64,000 bases of DNA from an uncultured Gammaproteobacteria bacterium. Lineage in GTDB: Bacteria > Pseudomonadota > Gammaproteobacteria > Pseudomonadales > Pseudohongiellaceae. Shown here piece by piece: positions 8,779 through 17,490 of this stretch. The stretch lies in assembly GCA_903837345.1 (NCBI GenBank), contig CAILUG010000009.1, positions 62,001 to 126,000 of the forward strand, in the 5' to 3' direction. The position numbers and the translations under genes were made by a program. Each line of letters starts with the position of its first letter. The stretch's first letter is position 1. Under the pieces are notes generated by a model, which was given only the letters and a program-made list of their open reading frames with translations, ran no database searches and had not been told where the DNA came from.

Positions 8779-10158
8779 ATGCCCGTTGCTGATTTGATCA
8801 AAAGGAATTCCTGCAGGTTATTGCCCGAGCCCCGGTTGCTCCGATGCCAGGCAGGACTGATGTTGGCAGGAATATTCTGGTTCAGCGCTGCTGCGTTTGC
8901 GCAGAGCTGTCCCGATCTTCAGTCCTATTCCCCAAGCCACAACCCTGCCACGCAAGAAGAATGGGCTGCCAGGCTGCCGGCACTCGAAGCACTGCTGGAG
9001 AGCTGTCTGCGCAATGACGCCTACTTTGCACTCCTGGGCGCAGCCCAGCTCAATATCGGTGAGGTGCCGCAGGCGCTGGAATCACTCGAGCGTGCGTTGC
9101 TGATCAATCCCAAAAATGGCGCCGCCCAGATCGACTATGCCGAAGCGTTGTTCCGGGTGGGGCAATTATTTGCAGCCATCGAAATCAATGATTCATTACT
9201 GAAACGCGAAGATCTGCCAGCCAACCTGCAGCCGGCATTGCTGGCGCGCCAACGCCTTTGGCAGCAACAGACCCGTCAGCACCAGTTCCTGCTGGAAGCC
9301 ACCACCGGCTATGACAACAACCTCAACGGTGGGCCCACCCGCAGTGATCTGACTTTGACCTTTGGTGGCACCCCGGTAGTGCTGACACTGAATCCTGACT
9401 ATCAGCCCATCCAGGGTAGTTATGCCAACTTGCGTCTGGGCGGAGCCTGGCAGTTTCAGGCGCCAGACTACCAGCATGACTTTCTCGCGACTTTACGCGT
9501 GCGCAAAACATCAGCTGGCGACACTGATCTGGCACAAGCGGACGCGCGTTACACCTTTTCCCTCCCCACCCGGCATAACCGGTGGGAATTCAGTGCTGGC
9601 GCCAGCCATATGCAGTTTGGCGGCAGCCCGCTCTACAGTGTGGGCGACCTGCGTGGCCGTTTTATCTGGGGAGCAAATCAGTGCCGGCCCAGCCTCGAAG
9701 CAGGTTTGCAAGAACTGCACTATCATGCCCAGAGTGTGATGGACGGGGCTGAAACCAGTGTAACTGCCGGATTAGGCTGCACTTTTTCTGAAAGTCGCCA
9801 GGGATTGCGGTTGGACGTTGGCTTGCTCAACAACAATGCCCAGAATGCCAGCCGGCCTGGTGGAGATCGTACCGGCTGGAATGTGCGCCTCAACTGGCAA
9901 GTACAGTTGGGTGCCAACGAAATCAGCACCCAGCTGGGCTATGCGAGCCTGGATGACCAGTATGGCTACAGCGCCTTGCTGGCCAACAATGCCACCAGAA
10001 ACGTCCAGAGCGAATACATCAATTTGCATTACAAGCGCCTGCTTAAAAGCAACCTGGCATTGTTGGTTAATCTGAACCACCAACTGCAGCACAGCAACCT
10101 TGAACCTTTCCAGAATCGTGGCACTGCAGCTGAAGTGGGACTGGCGCTGAATTTTTAA
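8779..10158 (+). CDS. TPR-containing outer-membrane beta-barrel protein
   Basis: A 459-residue exported protein with a long N-region and hydrophobic core (LMLAGIFWFSAAAFA) before cleavage. An N-terminal TPR-like region (about 60-160, with ALESLERALLINPKNGAAQIDYAEAL) is followed by about 270 residues of alternating beta strands. These begin LEATTGYDNNLNGG and end in Phe (EVGLALNF), the usual outer-membrane barrel terminus. The plan recalls Slam-like surface assembly modulators (TPR plus barrel), but I cannot confirm that family. It is the third gene of the fecR-cyclase operon. A role in display or anchoring of the adjacent S-layer protein is an inference from position. GTG 8776 is an alternative start. 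Confidence 0.7.
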   Translation: MPVADLIKRNSCRLLPEPRLLRCQAGLMLAGIFWFSAAAFAQSCPDLQSYSPSHNPATQEEWAARLPALEALLESCLRNDAYFALLGAAQLNIGEVPQALESLERALLINPKNGAAQIDYAEALFRVGQLFAAIEINDSLLKREDLPANLQPALLARQRLWQQQTRQHQFLLEATTGYDNNLNGGPTRSDLTLTFGGTPVVLTLNPDYQPIQGSYANLRLGGAWQFQAPDYQHDFLATLRVRKTSAGDTDLAQADARYTFSLPTRHNRWEFSAGASHMQFGGSPLYSVGDLRGRFIWGANQCRPSLEAGLQELHYHAQSVMDGAETSVTAGLGCTFSESRQGLRLDVGLLNNNAQNASRPGGDRTGWNVRLNWQVQLGANEISTQLGYASLDDQYGYSALLANNATRNVQSEYINLHYKRLLKSNLALLVNLNHQLQHSNLEPFQNRGTAAEVGLALNF

Positions 10159-10288
10159 GGAATGATTAATAAATACATAGCGTTACAAAATTCTGTTAAT
10201 TTGGATTATTAAATGCTTGCAAACCCCGGTTGAGACAAGGTAGTCTTGGCCGGCTTGTACTGCCTCGAACCAGCTTTTGAGCTTGCTC

Positions 10289-10312
10289 AATGAGTTGCTT
10301 AATGAGTTGCTT
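10289..10312. repeat. Perfect tandem 12-bp repeat (AATGAGTTGCTT x2)
   Basis: Two identical 12-mers lie end to end, directly after the TTGAGCTTGCTCAA palindrome at 10277-10290, about 190 bp upstream of the S-layer start. They could be a doubled operator or a replication slippage product. Confidence 0.8.
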
Positions 10313-10383
10313 TAAGGGGGTACAAAAGAAGTAAATGCAGTAGAAAGGCTGGACCATCTGCCTGCCCGGCAATGTGCAGACCT

Positions 10384-10426
10384 TGTGACTACAATCACAT
10401 GGCGCTCGCATACCAGACAGTAGTAT
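10384..10426 (+). promoter_or_regulatory. Perfect CRP-consensus operator and class II-like promoter of the S-layer gene
   Basis: TGTGA-CTACAA-TCACA (10384-10399) matches the CRP consensus at all ten positions. Exactly 21 bp downstream is TAGTAT (10421-10426), a fair -10 box. The operator centre is thus 41.5 bp upstream of a predicted start near 10433, giving a leader of about 69 nt ending in a strong ribosome-binding site. No convincing -35 hexamer is present. The spacing is identical to that at 5248-5290, which supports a shared regulator. Confidence 0.7.
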
Positions 10427-10501
10427 GGACGCCGTAGTAGGAGCCATTAGCTCCAAAACCCTATTCAAGTTACCAAAACACCTCTAAAGGAGAGATTAAA
10501 G

Positions 10502-13500
10502 ATGGCGTCCATTTCACTTCCCGTCAGGAACGAACTCATTGCGCTTTATACCGCAATGTTCAACGCTGCCCCTGGTGAAAACAACCTGAACGACATGGTT
10601 ACCCAGAGCGAATCTGGCAAAACCATGTACGATATTGCGGCCACACTGGCTGCCAAACCCGACTTCGCGACAGTTTATCCCCCACTGTTGATTGCAGATG
10701 ATTTTGCCGCAAGTATGGTAACCAACCTGCTCGGCAGCACGGTCAGTGCAGCCAATACCCTTTGGGCAACCAACTGGGTGAAAGGTCAGTTGACTCTTCA
10801 TGTAAAACCGTCCGACATTTTCGCATCGGCTGTAATCGCGCTGACCAATAACACCAACCCTGACTTTGCTGGCGCCAAGAGCTTGATGACCAACAAGGTA
10901 ACTGTTGCGTCTTACTACTCGGTTGACAAAGGCATGAGTGATACCAGCCTGGCCAACCTGCAGGCAGTCCTCAACGGTGTAACCAATGATGTTGCTACCG
11001 TCACCACTGCCAAAGCTGCTGTAGATACCGGTGTACAAGTCGCACTTGGTCATACCTACAGCCTGACATCCGGTATTGATAATATCGTTGGCGGAGCTGG
11101 TAATGACATCGTCAACGCCAGTGATGCGTATGGGTCAAGCTGGTTCAACCTTTTTAATTTTAATACCCTGGGCCCACTGGACACTATTGATGGCGGCGCG
11201 GGCAGTAACACGCTGAATTTGACCTCTGTCTACAACATAACCATTCCTACGAGTGTGACCATAAAGAATATACAAACTGCTAACGTAACTACTGCCGGCA
11301 CACTGGGTGGCGATTTTTCCACTTGGACCGGCCTTACAACCCTGAAAACAAGCACTTTTACTGGTACTGGAACCGGTACAATCACGGCTGCCACTACTAC
11401 TGCTGTGACTGAAACTGACACCACTCTTTCTGATGGCAGCGTCACGATCGCTGGCGGTGCCGCGGTAACTGTTACCACGAAAGGTGCCAATGCCGGTGCT
11501 GCGATCACCGTGGGCAGCGCCGTGGGCAATGTCACTCTCGCCAACACTTTGGCCACCGGTATAACCGGTACAGGTACCCTTGCCGCCACCACTACTGGTG
11601 GCACAACCATTAGCATTACCGAATCTGGTGGCACTGCAAGAGCTGCCGTATTGAACGCAAGTGACGGTGGTGTTGGTACAACCAAGACTGGTACTTTGAC
11701 TACTGTTACGTTGGATGGCTACGGCGACAGCTCTACAGTAGTCTCGAATGCCCTGACATCTTTGACTTTGGCAGATAGCACTTCTGCTGCGACAAACGTT
11801 ACCATCATGAACAACAACACGGCTGCTGGTACTGCACATGCCTCTATCCTGGGTCTGACGGTAAATAATCTTACTGGTGCCACCACGTTGATAGATGGCG
11901 CTGCCGAGCTGTCTGAAATTGATGTCACTACTACTGGCAAGGATTCGACCCTGACAGCAATTACCGATGGCAACCTGAAGACGTTGAGTGTAGCCGGCAC
12001 CAAAGTGCTGACTTTAACCAACGCTCCAGCTACAGTTACCAAGCTTGGCGTTTCTGGTGCGGCCGGTCTTACCGCCGACTTCAGCGGCGGCGCTGCTGCT
12101 CTGAAAGTTACCAATAGCTCATCTGGTGCCGTATCGTTGACACTGGCAGCTGGTCAGACTTATACCGGTGGCACTTCAACTGGAGTTTCCACCATTGTTG
12201 AAACGGCAGCTCCTACCGTTGCAGTCACCGGCGGTACCGGCACCACTGATGAAGTCGTGCTGACCGACATTGCTACTGTCACTGCAGCTACTGTAGTAAA
12301 CGTGACCGGCTTTGAAGTGTTGGGTATTGCGGGCACAACGAGTTCGGGCATAATCGACATGTCGAAAGTGACCGGCTTCAAGGCGATTGACGTTCAAGGT
12401 TCCGGTGGTGCGATTACACTTACCAACGCAGTCGCCGGCACGAAGCTGTCGGTTGGTGCTGACAACGCTAACATCCTGACTGTGCAAACCGCAGACAGTA
12501 CTGGCGCTGCTGATAGCACCACTGTAACGGTAGGCGCTGCAGCCAACACGACTGGTTTAACAGTAGCCCAAATCACCCTGGAAGATGCAATCTTTGTGGG
12601 AACAGGCACTGTAGGTATGGTCAGCAACGCTTCCACAGCTGGTCAGTCCAACACCATCACCAGACTGGGTGATACTGCCTTGGGCAGTCTGACCGTTTCT
12701 GGTACTGGTGGCCTGATAATTGGCAACCTTACTGAGTCAGCCGCTTCATTGAGTCTGACCAACAATGAAACCAATACGGCCAATTTGACGATCGGCAACT
12801 TGACTGACAATTTGCTGACGTCTTTGAGCTTCGGCGGCAGCAATGCTTCCACCATCACTACACTGACGAGTTCATCTGCCACTATGACCGTGACAGACAA
12901 TGCCGCTGGTGCGGTGGAAATTACCACCCTGGCTGATACAAGCTTGACCTCAGCCACTTTCACCAACACCGTCAACACCGTGGCAGGTACATTCAAGATC
13001 ACCAGCACTGCCACTGAAGCAGCTCTTGCTACTTTGAACCTGAACGGCAATGTTGCTTTGAGCTTTACTGGTGATGCTGTGACTACAGGTATTACCATTG
13101 CTGGTTCTACCGACAATGCTGCAGTGACTTTTGTTGCAACAGGTGCAACCGCTGCTACCAAGTCCCACAGCGTGACACTTGGTGATGGCGTTGACAGCGT
13201 TACTTTGGGCGCAGGTGTTTCCACCTCTAACCAAACAGTTGTTATGGGTAAAGGCGCAGCTGATGCTGTTACCACCTCTTCGGTTGGCAATGTAACCATT
13301 ACTGTTGGTGATGGTGCAGCAGACAGCGTGACTTCCAGCGGCTCCACTGCTCCCGCAAATAAAGTAACCGTTACTGTTGGTAATGGCGCTGGTGACACCA
13401 TCACGTTGGGTGCAGGTGTGACTGGATCTACCCAAATCGTTACTACTGGCACTGGTGCTGGCGACACGGTTATCACGGGTACTGTAGGCACGCTGAATGT

Positions 13501-14068
13501 TACGTTCGGTAGTGCAGCTTCCGGTACTGATACTCTTAATGCTGTCGGCAATGGTGCTACAGTGAGCATTGTGACGGGCACTGGTGCAAACTTGATCAAC
13601 CTCGCCGGTAACGGTGATCATGGTACAGTTACCTTTGGTGCACATACCAATGCCACTATCGATGCGCTTGTGGTTGGCAAGTCGGGTGTTAGCCTTACCA
13701 ATATTGTGGCAGCGTCCGGGATGAACAATGCCGGTGTGGATACCATCCAATTTGCTGCTGATTCGGCACAATTGGTTGGCTTCCATCAGGTAGCAGCCAG
13801 CGATGTTGTTCTTTCCCTTGGCGATACCACTCAGCTGGCAAGCTGGGTTGCAGCCGCGGTCGGTGCGGTTGGCTCCACTGTTGCTCAAGCAGCTCATGAA
13901 GTGAACTGGTTCCAGTTCCAAGGCAATACTTATATTGTTGAAACTGTAGCTGCGAATGACGCGGGTACAATCAACGCTATAGATACCTTGGTTGAACTGG
14001 TCGGCACCACCTATACCTTTGCACATACCACTGCATTGGGTACTGGCGTTCTTAACCTGCTCGGCTAA
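10502..14068 (+). CDS. Large S-layer/RTX-like surface protein, probable type I secretion substrate
   Basis: An 1188-codon ORF (protein of 1188 residues) with no N-terminal signal peptide and no cysteine, very rich in Thr, Ala, Gly, Val, Ser and Asn. The first 150 residues (VRNELIALYTAMFNAAPGEN onwards) resemble the helical DUF4214-type N-terminal module of secreted S-layer and RTX proteins. One RTX-like nonapeptide (GGAGNDIVN, about 197) and a related DGGAGSNTL follow. Then come some 850 residues of short beta repeats. Degenerate Gly-Asp units (GDGVDSVTLGAG, VGNGAGDTITLGAG) lie near 895-985. The last 110 residues (WFQFQGNTYIVETV, ending GVLNLLG) look like the C-terminal export region of type I substrates. 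It has an AAAGGAGAG ribosome-binding site and its own promoter and terminator. The alternative is a large adhesin. Confidence 0.85.
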   Translation: MASISLPVRNELIALYTAMFNAAPGENNLNDMVTQSESGKTMYDIAATLAAKPDFATVYPPLLIADDFAASMVTNLLGSTVSAANTLWATNWVKGQLTLHVKPSDIFASAVIALTNNTNPDFAGAKSLMTNKVTVASYYSVDKGMSDTSLANLQAVLNGVTNDVATVTTAKAAVDTGVQVALGHTYSLTSGIDNIVGGAGNDIVNASDAYGSSWFNLFNFNTLGPLDTIDGGAGSNTLNLTSVYNITIPTSVTIKNIQTANVTTAGTLGGDFSTWTGLTTLKTSTFTGTGTGTITAATTTAVTETDTTLSDGSVTIAGGAAVTVTTKGANAGAAITVGSAVGNVTLANTLATGITGTGTLAATTTGGTTISITESGGTARAAVLNASDGGVGTTKTGTLTTVTLDGYGDSSTVVSNALTSLTLADSTSAATNVTIMNNNTAAGTAHASILGLTVNNLTGATTLIDGAAELSEIDVTTTGKDSTLTAITDGNLKTLSVAGTKVLTLTNAPATVTKLGVSGAAGLTADFSGGAAALKVTNSSSGAVSLTLAAGQTYTGGTSTGVSTIVETAAPTVAVTGGTGTTDEVVLTDIATVTAATVVNVTGFEVLGIAGTTSSGIIDMSKVTGFKAIDVQGSGGAITLTNAVAGTKLSVGADNANILTVQTADSTGAADSTTVTVGAAANTTGLTVAQITLEDAIFVGTGTVGMVSNASTAGQSNTITRLGDTALGSLTVSGTGGLIIGNLTESAASLSLTNNETNTANLTIGNLTDNLLTSLSFGGSNASTITTLTSSSATMTVTDNAAGAVEITTLADTSLTSATFTNTVNTVAGTFKITSTATEAALATLNLNGNVALSFTGDAVTTGITIAGSTDNAAVTFVATGATAATKSHSVTLGDGVDSVTLGAGVSTSNQTVVMGKGAADAVTTSSVGNVTITVGDGAADSVTSSGSTAPANKVTVTVGNGAGDTITLGAGVTGSTQIVTTGTGAGDTVITGTVGTLNVTFGSAASGTDTLNAVGNGATVSIVTGTGANLINLAGNGDHGTVTFGAHTNATIDALVVGKSGVSLTNIVAASGMNNAGVDTIQFAADSAQLVGFHQVAASDVVLSLGDTTQLASWVAAAVGAVGSTVAQAAHEVNWFQFQGNTYIVETVAANDAGTINAIDTLVELVGTTYTFAHTTALGTGVLNLLG

Positions 14069-14116
14069 TCATGCGAGTCCAAGCCCCTCGATTCGTTGGG
14101 GGGTCGCTATAAAATC

Positions 14117-14150
14117 AAACCCCGTCTCCCAAAAAGAGGCGGGGTTTTTC
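14117..14150 (+). terminator. Rho-independent terminator after the S-layer gene
   Basis: A 12-bp stem (AAACCCCGTCTC paired with GAGGCGGGGTTT, one G-U pair) with loop CCAAAAA runs into a T-tract at 14145-14149, 49 bp after the S-layer stop. It separates this presumably abundant transcript from the modification genes downstream. Confidence 0.88.
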
Positions 14151-14204
14151 TTAGTGCATCCGCAATGTACTTAGAAAAGCCCCGTGTCAACTCCCGGAGT
14201 TATT

Positions 14205-15740
14205 ATGAACGACTGGACTGCTGGCTATGTCGCCGACATTGGCTACACTTACGGCTACTACGCCGAACTTAATCCCCTCCGCACAAAGCTGGCTTTCCTT
14301 AATAGCGGTTTAAATGCTCCAGTCATGGGGATAGCCTGTGAACTCGGTTTTGGCCAGGGTGTTAGCACCAATCTCCACGCGGCAGCATCAACCACCCATT
14401 GGTGCGGCACCGATTTCAACCCTGCCCAAGCCAGCTTCGCACAAGAGCTCGCTACTATTTCCGGGGCTCATGTAAAACTGCATGACGATGCATTTGCCGA
14501 TTTCGCAATGCGAGCTGACCTGCCCGACTTCGACTTCATTGGCATTCATGGTATCTGGAGCTGGATTTCCGACCAAAACCGGATAATTCTCGTGGATTTC
14601 ATTCGACGGAAACTGAAAGTCGGCGGAGTTCTCTACATAAGTTATAACACCCAACCAGGGTTGGCAGCTTTTGCTCCCATGCGCCATCTTATGACGCAGC
14701 ATGCTGAAGTGATTGGATCCGAAGGCCATGGAATTATCAGCCGAATTGATGGTGCGCTGAACTTCACAGAAAAGCTGCTGGCTACGAATCCTGGTTATTT
14801 GAAAGCCAATCCCCAGATCATTGAACGCATCAAAAGGGTCAAGGAGCAAAACCGGCACTACCTGGCACATGAATATTTCAATCGCGACTGGCACCCGATG
14901 CATTTCGCGACCATCGCTGAATGTCTGGCTCCTGCCAAAGTCAGTTTTGCCTGTTCAGCCCATTATCTGGATCATGTGGGTGCAATAAATTTGACAGCTG
15001 AACAGCAGGATTTTCTCAAAGAAATACCCGATGCCATGTTCCGTGAAACAGTACGGGACTTCATGACTAACCAGCAGTTCCGCAGGGATTATTGGGTGAA
15101 AGGAGCTCGTCACCTGAACTTGCTGGAGCAAGCGGAGCAATTGAAAGCCCAGAGAATAATGTTGGTAAAACCCAGGTCACAAATTTCCCTGAAAGTTACC
15201 GGGGCCCTGGGTGAAGCGAATTTGAATGAAGCGATTTATCCCCCCATACTTGAAGTGATGGCCGACCAAAAGCCAAGAACCCTTGGGGACCTGGGGCAAG
15301 CAGTGAGAGGCAGTAATATCAATTTTGCCCAATTAGTACAGGCAATCATGATACTTGTTGGTTCAGGCCATATGGCGGCTGTGCAGGAAGATGCCATTGT
15401 AAATAAAGCAAAAAAACAGACAGATAAATTGAACTCCTGCATTATCGAAAAAGCCCGCGGCAGCAATGAACTCAGTTATCTTGCCAGTCCCGTTACCGGA
15501 GGGGGAGTAACTGTAAATCGCATTCAGCAATTGTTCCTGCTCGCTATTGGCCAGGGAAGGAGGCAGCCGACTGAATGGGCAGCGGTGGTGTGGGCAATCC
15601 TCGATGCACAAGGACAGAAAATACTCAAAGAGGGGAAGGCGTTGGAGACGCCTGAAGAAAATCTCGCAGAATTGACAGACCAGGCTGCCGCATTCGCCAA
15701 GGATGAATTGCCGTTGCTGCGAGCCCTGCATATTTGCTGA
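14205..15740 (+). CDS. Class I SAM-dependent methyltransferase with methyltransferase regulatory domain
   Basis: A 511-residue cytoplasmic protein. The SAM-binding motif I is visible as ACELGFGQGVS (about residues 45-58), and the acidic loop and motif IV-like segment (FDFIGIHGIWSWI) follow. From about residue 215 there is a long helical region typical of the methyltransferase regulatory domain (PF10119 type). A winged-helix-like tail contains YPPILEVMADQKPRTLGDLG. The start is ATG 14205, eight bases after CGGAG; an in-frame GTG at 14184 lacks a good site. It lies directly behind the S-layer terminator and ahead of a TPR-sulfotransferase and SapC. Methylation of the S-layer protein or its glycan is possible but not shown by sequence. 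Confidence 0.8.
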   Translation: MNDWTAGYVADIGYTYGYYAELNPLRTKLAFLNSGLNAPVMGIACELGFGQGVSTNLHAAASTTHWCGTDFNPAQASFAQELATISGAHVKLHDDAFADFAMRADLPDFDFIGIHGIWSWISDQNRIILVDFIRRKLKVGGVLYISYNTQPGLAAFAPMRHLMTQHAEVIGSEGHGIISRIDGALNFTEKLLATNPGYLKANPQIIERIKRVKEQNRHYLAHEYFNRDWHPMHFATIAECLAPAKVSFACSAHYLDHVGAINLTAEQQDFLKEIPDAMFRETVRDFMTNQQFRRDYWVKGARHLNLLEQAEQLKAQRIMLVKPRSQISLKVTGALGEANLNEAIYPPILEVMADQKPRTLGDLGQAVRGSNINFAQLVQAIMILVGSGHMAAVQEDAIVNKAKKQTDKLNSCIIEKARGSNELSYLASPVTGGGVTVNRIQQLFLLAIGQGRRQPTEWAAVVWAILDAQGQKILKEGKALETPEENLAELTDQAAAFAKDELPLLRALHIC

Positions 15741-15804
15741 TGGATGTCGATGTGTGCAATTCCGAATGACGGGAACTTTTGAGTGAAAGCCGAAGAGGGC
15801 CAAA

Positions 15805-17451
15805 TTGGAAGCAATATCAGAAAATTCCAGTCTCAAAGGAGATGCCGCCAAAAGAGCCAATCTGGAAGGGGCTGAATATCACAGGCAAGGGAAGTTGCCG
15901 GAGGCGGAAGCATGCTATCGCCATGCATTGGAGCTGAACCCTGATTTTCCGGAGGCTCTCAATAATCTGGGAAGTATCTCACGAGGCAAAGGTCAATTTG
16001 CCGTAGCCGAACGTTGCCTGAGAAAAGCCCTCTCGTTGAAACCTGATTATCCGCAGGCTCTGAACAACCTGGGCAATCTCTTGGGTGAATTGAATCGCCT
16101 ATCGGAGGCAGAAAACAGTTACCGGGAAGCTCTAAGGCTCAAGCCGGATTATGTTGAAGCATATGTCAATCTCGGAAATCTATTAAGGCAATTGGACAAA
16201 ATAGCAGAGGCGGAGCAATGCTATCTGACGGCAATAAATTTGAACCCGGATATGCTCGAAGCGCACGCCAATATATGCAACTTGTTTGAAAAAACAAACC
16301 AGACAGAAAAGCTGCGCGATTTCCTTTCGAATATTACAGCTGACCAATATGCCCGTCACCCGGGCTTGACAATATCAAATGCAAACCTGCTTCGCCATGA
16401 GAAGAAATACCAGGAGGCGCTGGCATTAATCAAGAAAATAAATCTTGCTTCCATAGCCAATACTGCCTTGACGATTGAAGTGCTTGCACTGATGGGCGAT
16501 CTTGCAGATCGACTGGGTAACCATGAAGAAGCGTTTGAATATTTCAAAGAAAGTAAAAAAAGGGCTGCCATAAATTACGAACGGATCGGTGCTGATAAAA
16601 GCAAGTTTCTCAATGGTGCCAAAGCCATAGCAGACCAATTGGCTGTCAGGGGGTCTACAAGCCGGGAAACAAGTGTTTCCAAGCCAGTCAGGCTGGCATT
16701 CATGGTTGGGTTCCCGCGTTCAGGGACTACCTTGCTGGATTCCATTCTGAGAGGCCACCCGGAAGTTGAAGTCATCGAAGAAAAGCCAATGCTGGCTCGG
16801 ACTCTTGAAGAAGCGGGAAGGCAGGAATCGGCAAACCCTGGTTTTTTTGCACAAATTGATGATGCTCAAATTGCCGGGTTACGTGAAATATACCTGGATG
16901 AAATGAAGAAATTTTGTGGGTCAAACAACCAGGACAAGCTGATAATAGACAAACTGCCCTTGAACCTGATTTATGGAGGGTTTATTCACCGCCTGTTCCC
17001 GGAAGCCAGGTTTATTCTGGTTCTGAGAGACCCCAGAGACTGCGTGCTCAGTTGTTTCATGCAAGACTTTCGTGCAAATGATGCAATGGCAAATTTCCTG
17101 ACGCTGGAAGATGCGGCTGGTTTCTATGATTTCGTGATGCGATTGTGGAAACGCGATAATGATCTGCTGACGCTACCGGTAGTTGAAGTGCGCTATGAAA
17201 ATCTGGTGACAGAGCTCGAGGCATCAGTGCGGCCATTGCTTGATTTTCTTGGCTTGCCTTGGAACGATGCAGTAATCCGCTTTCAGGAAACCGCATTGAA
17301 ACGAAACCAAATCAAGACGCCAAGTTACCACCAGGTTGTACAGCCAATTTATCAAAATGCAAAAGGACGTTGGAATAACTATAAAAACCAAATGGAGAGA
17401 GTTATTCCAGTGTTGGCTCCCTGGATAAAAGAATTTGGATACGAGAATTAG
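15805..17451 (+). CDS. TPR-repeat sulfotransferase
   Basis: A 548-residue protein with five or more tetratricopeptide repeats in the first 180 residues (consensus ALNNLGNLLGELNRLSEAEN). A C-terminal sulfotransferase domain follows. The PAPS-binding loop is FMVGFPRSGTTLLDSIL (about 298-314) and the 3'-phosphate-binding segment is FILVLRDPRDCV (about 402-413). The domain order matches tyrosylprotein-sulfotransferase-like bacterial proteins. The start is TTG 15805 preceded by GAAGAGG; no in-frame ATG gives the full first repeat. It would transfer sulfate from PAPS to a protein side chain or glycan, with TPRs docking the substrate. Placement between the methyltransferase and sapC points to the S-layer as target. 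Confidence 0.82.
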   Translation: MEAISENSSLKGDAAKRANLEGAEYHRQGKLPEAEACYRHALELNPDFPEALNNLGSISRGKGQFAVAERCLRKALSLKPDYPQALNNLGNLLGELNRLSEAENSYREALRLKPDYVEAYVNLGNLLRQLDKIAEAEQCYLTAINLNPDMLEAHANICNLFEKTNQTEKLRDFLSNITADQYARHPGLTISNANLLRHEKKYQEALALIKKINLASIANTALTIEVLALMGDLADRLGNHEEAFEYFKESKKRAAINYERIGADKSKFLNGAKAIADQLAVRGSTSRETSVSKPVRLAFMVGFPRSGTTLLDSILRGHPEVEVIEEKPMLARTLEEAGRQESANPGFFAQIDDAQIAGLREIYLDEMKKFCGSNNQDKLIIDKLPLNLIYGGFIHRLFPEARFILVLRDPRDCVLSCFMQDFRANDAMANFLTLEDAAGFYDFVMRLWKRDNDLLTLPVVEVRYENLVTELEASVRPLLDFLGLPWNDAVIRFQETALKRNQIKTPSYHQVVQPIYQNAKGRWNNYKNQMERVIPVLAPWIKEFGYEN

Positions 17452-17490
17452 CTGATTGCTGTATCCATAAAAACAGAGTTGGAAAAATCA

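Larger units (their letters stand above)
10159..10501 (+). promoter_or_regulatory. Long regulatory region upstream of the S-layer gene
   Basis: This 343-bp gap has no gene on either strand. It contains a 14-bp palindrome TTGAGC-TT-GCTCAA (10277-10290), followed at once by two tandem copies of AATGAGTTGCTT (10289-10300 and 10301-10312). Further down are the CRP-type site and -10 described separately, and a strong Shine-Dalgarno AAAGGAGAG just before ATG 10502. The palindrome and tandem repeat look like binding sites for another regulator, or mRNA structure, but no protein can be named. Confidence 0.55.

Noticed and set aside
12950-13480. Short repeated DNA units that could look like a CRISPR array or tandem repeat
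   Set aside because: The units are degenerate Gly-Asp-Thr protein repeats inside an open frame, not exact repeats with unique spacers.
11135-14026. Long minus-strand ORFs (up to 358 codons) opposite the S-layer gene
   Set aside because: They are by-products of the Thr/Ala/Gly/Val-rich codon pattern of the plus-strand gene. They have no domain, no ribosome-binding site and low-complexity composition.
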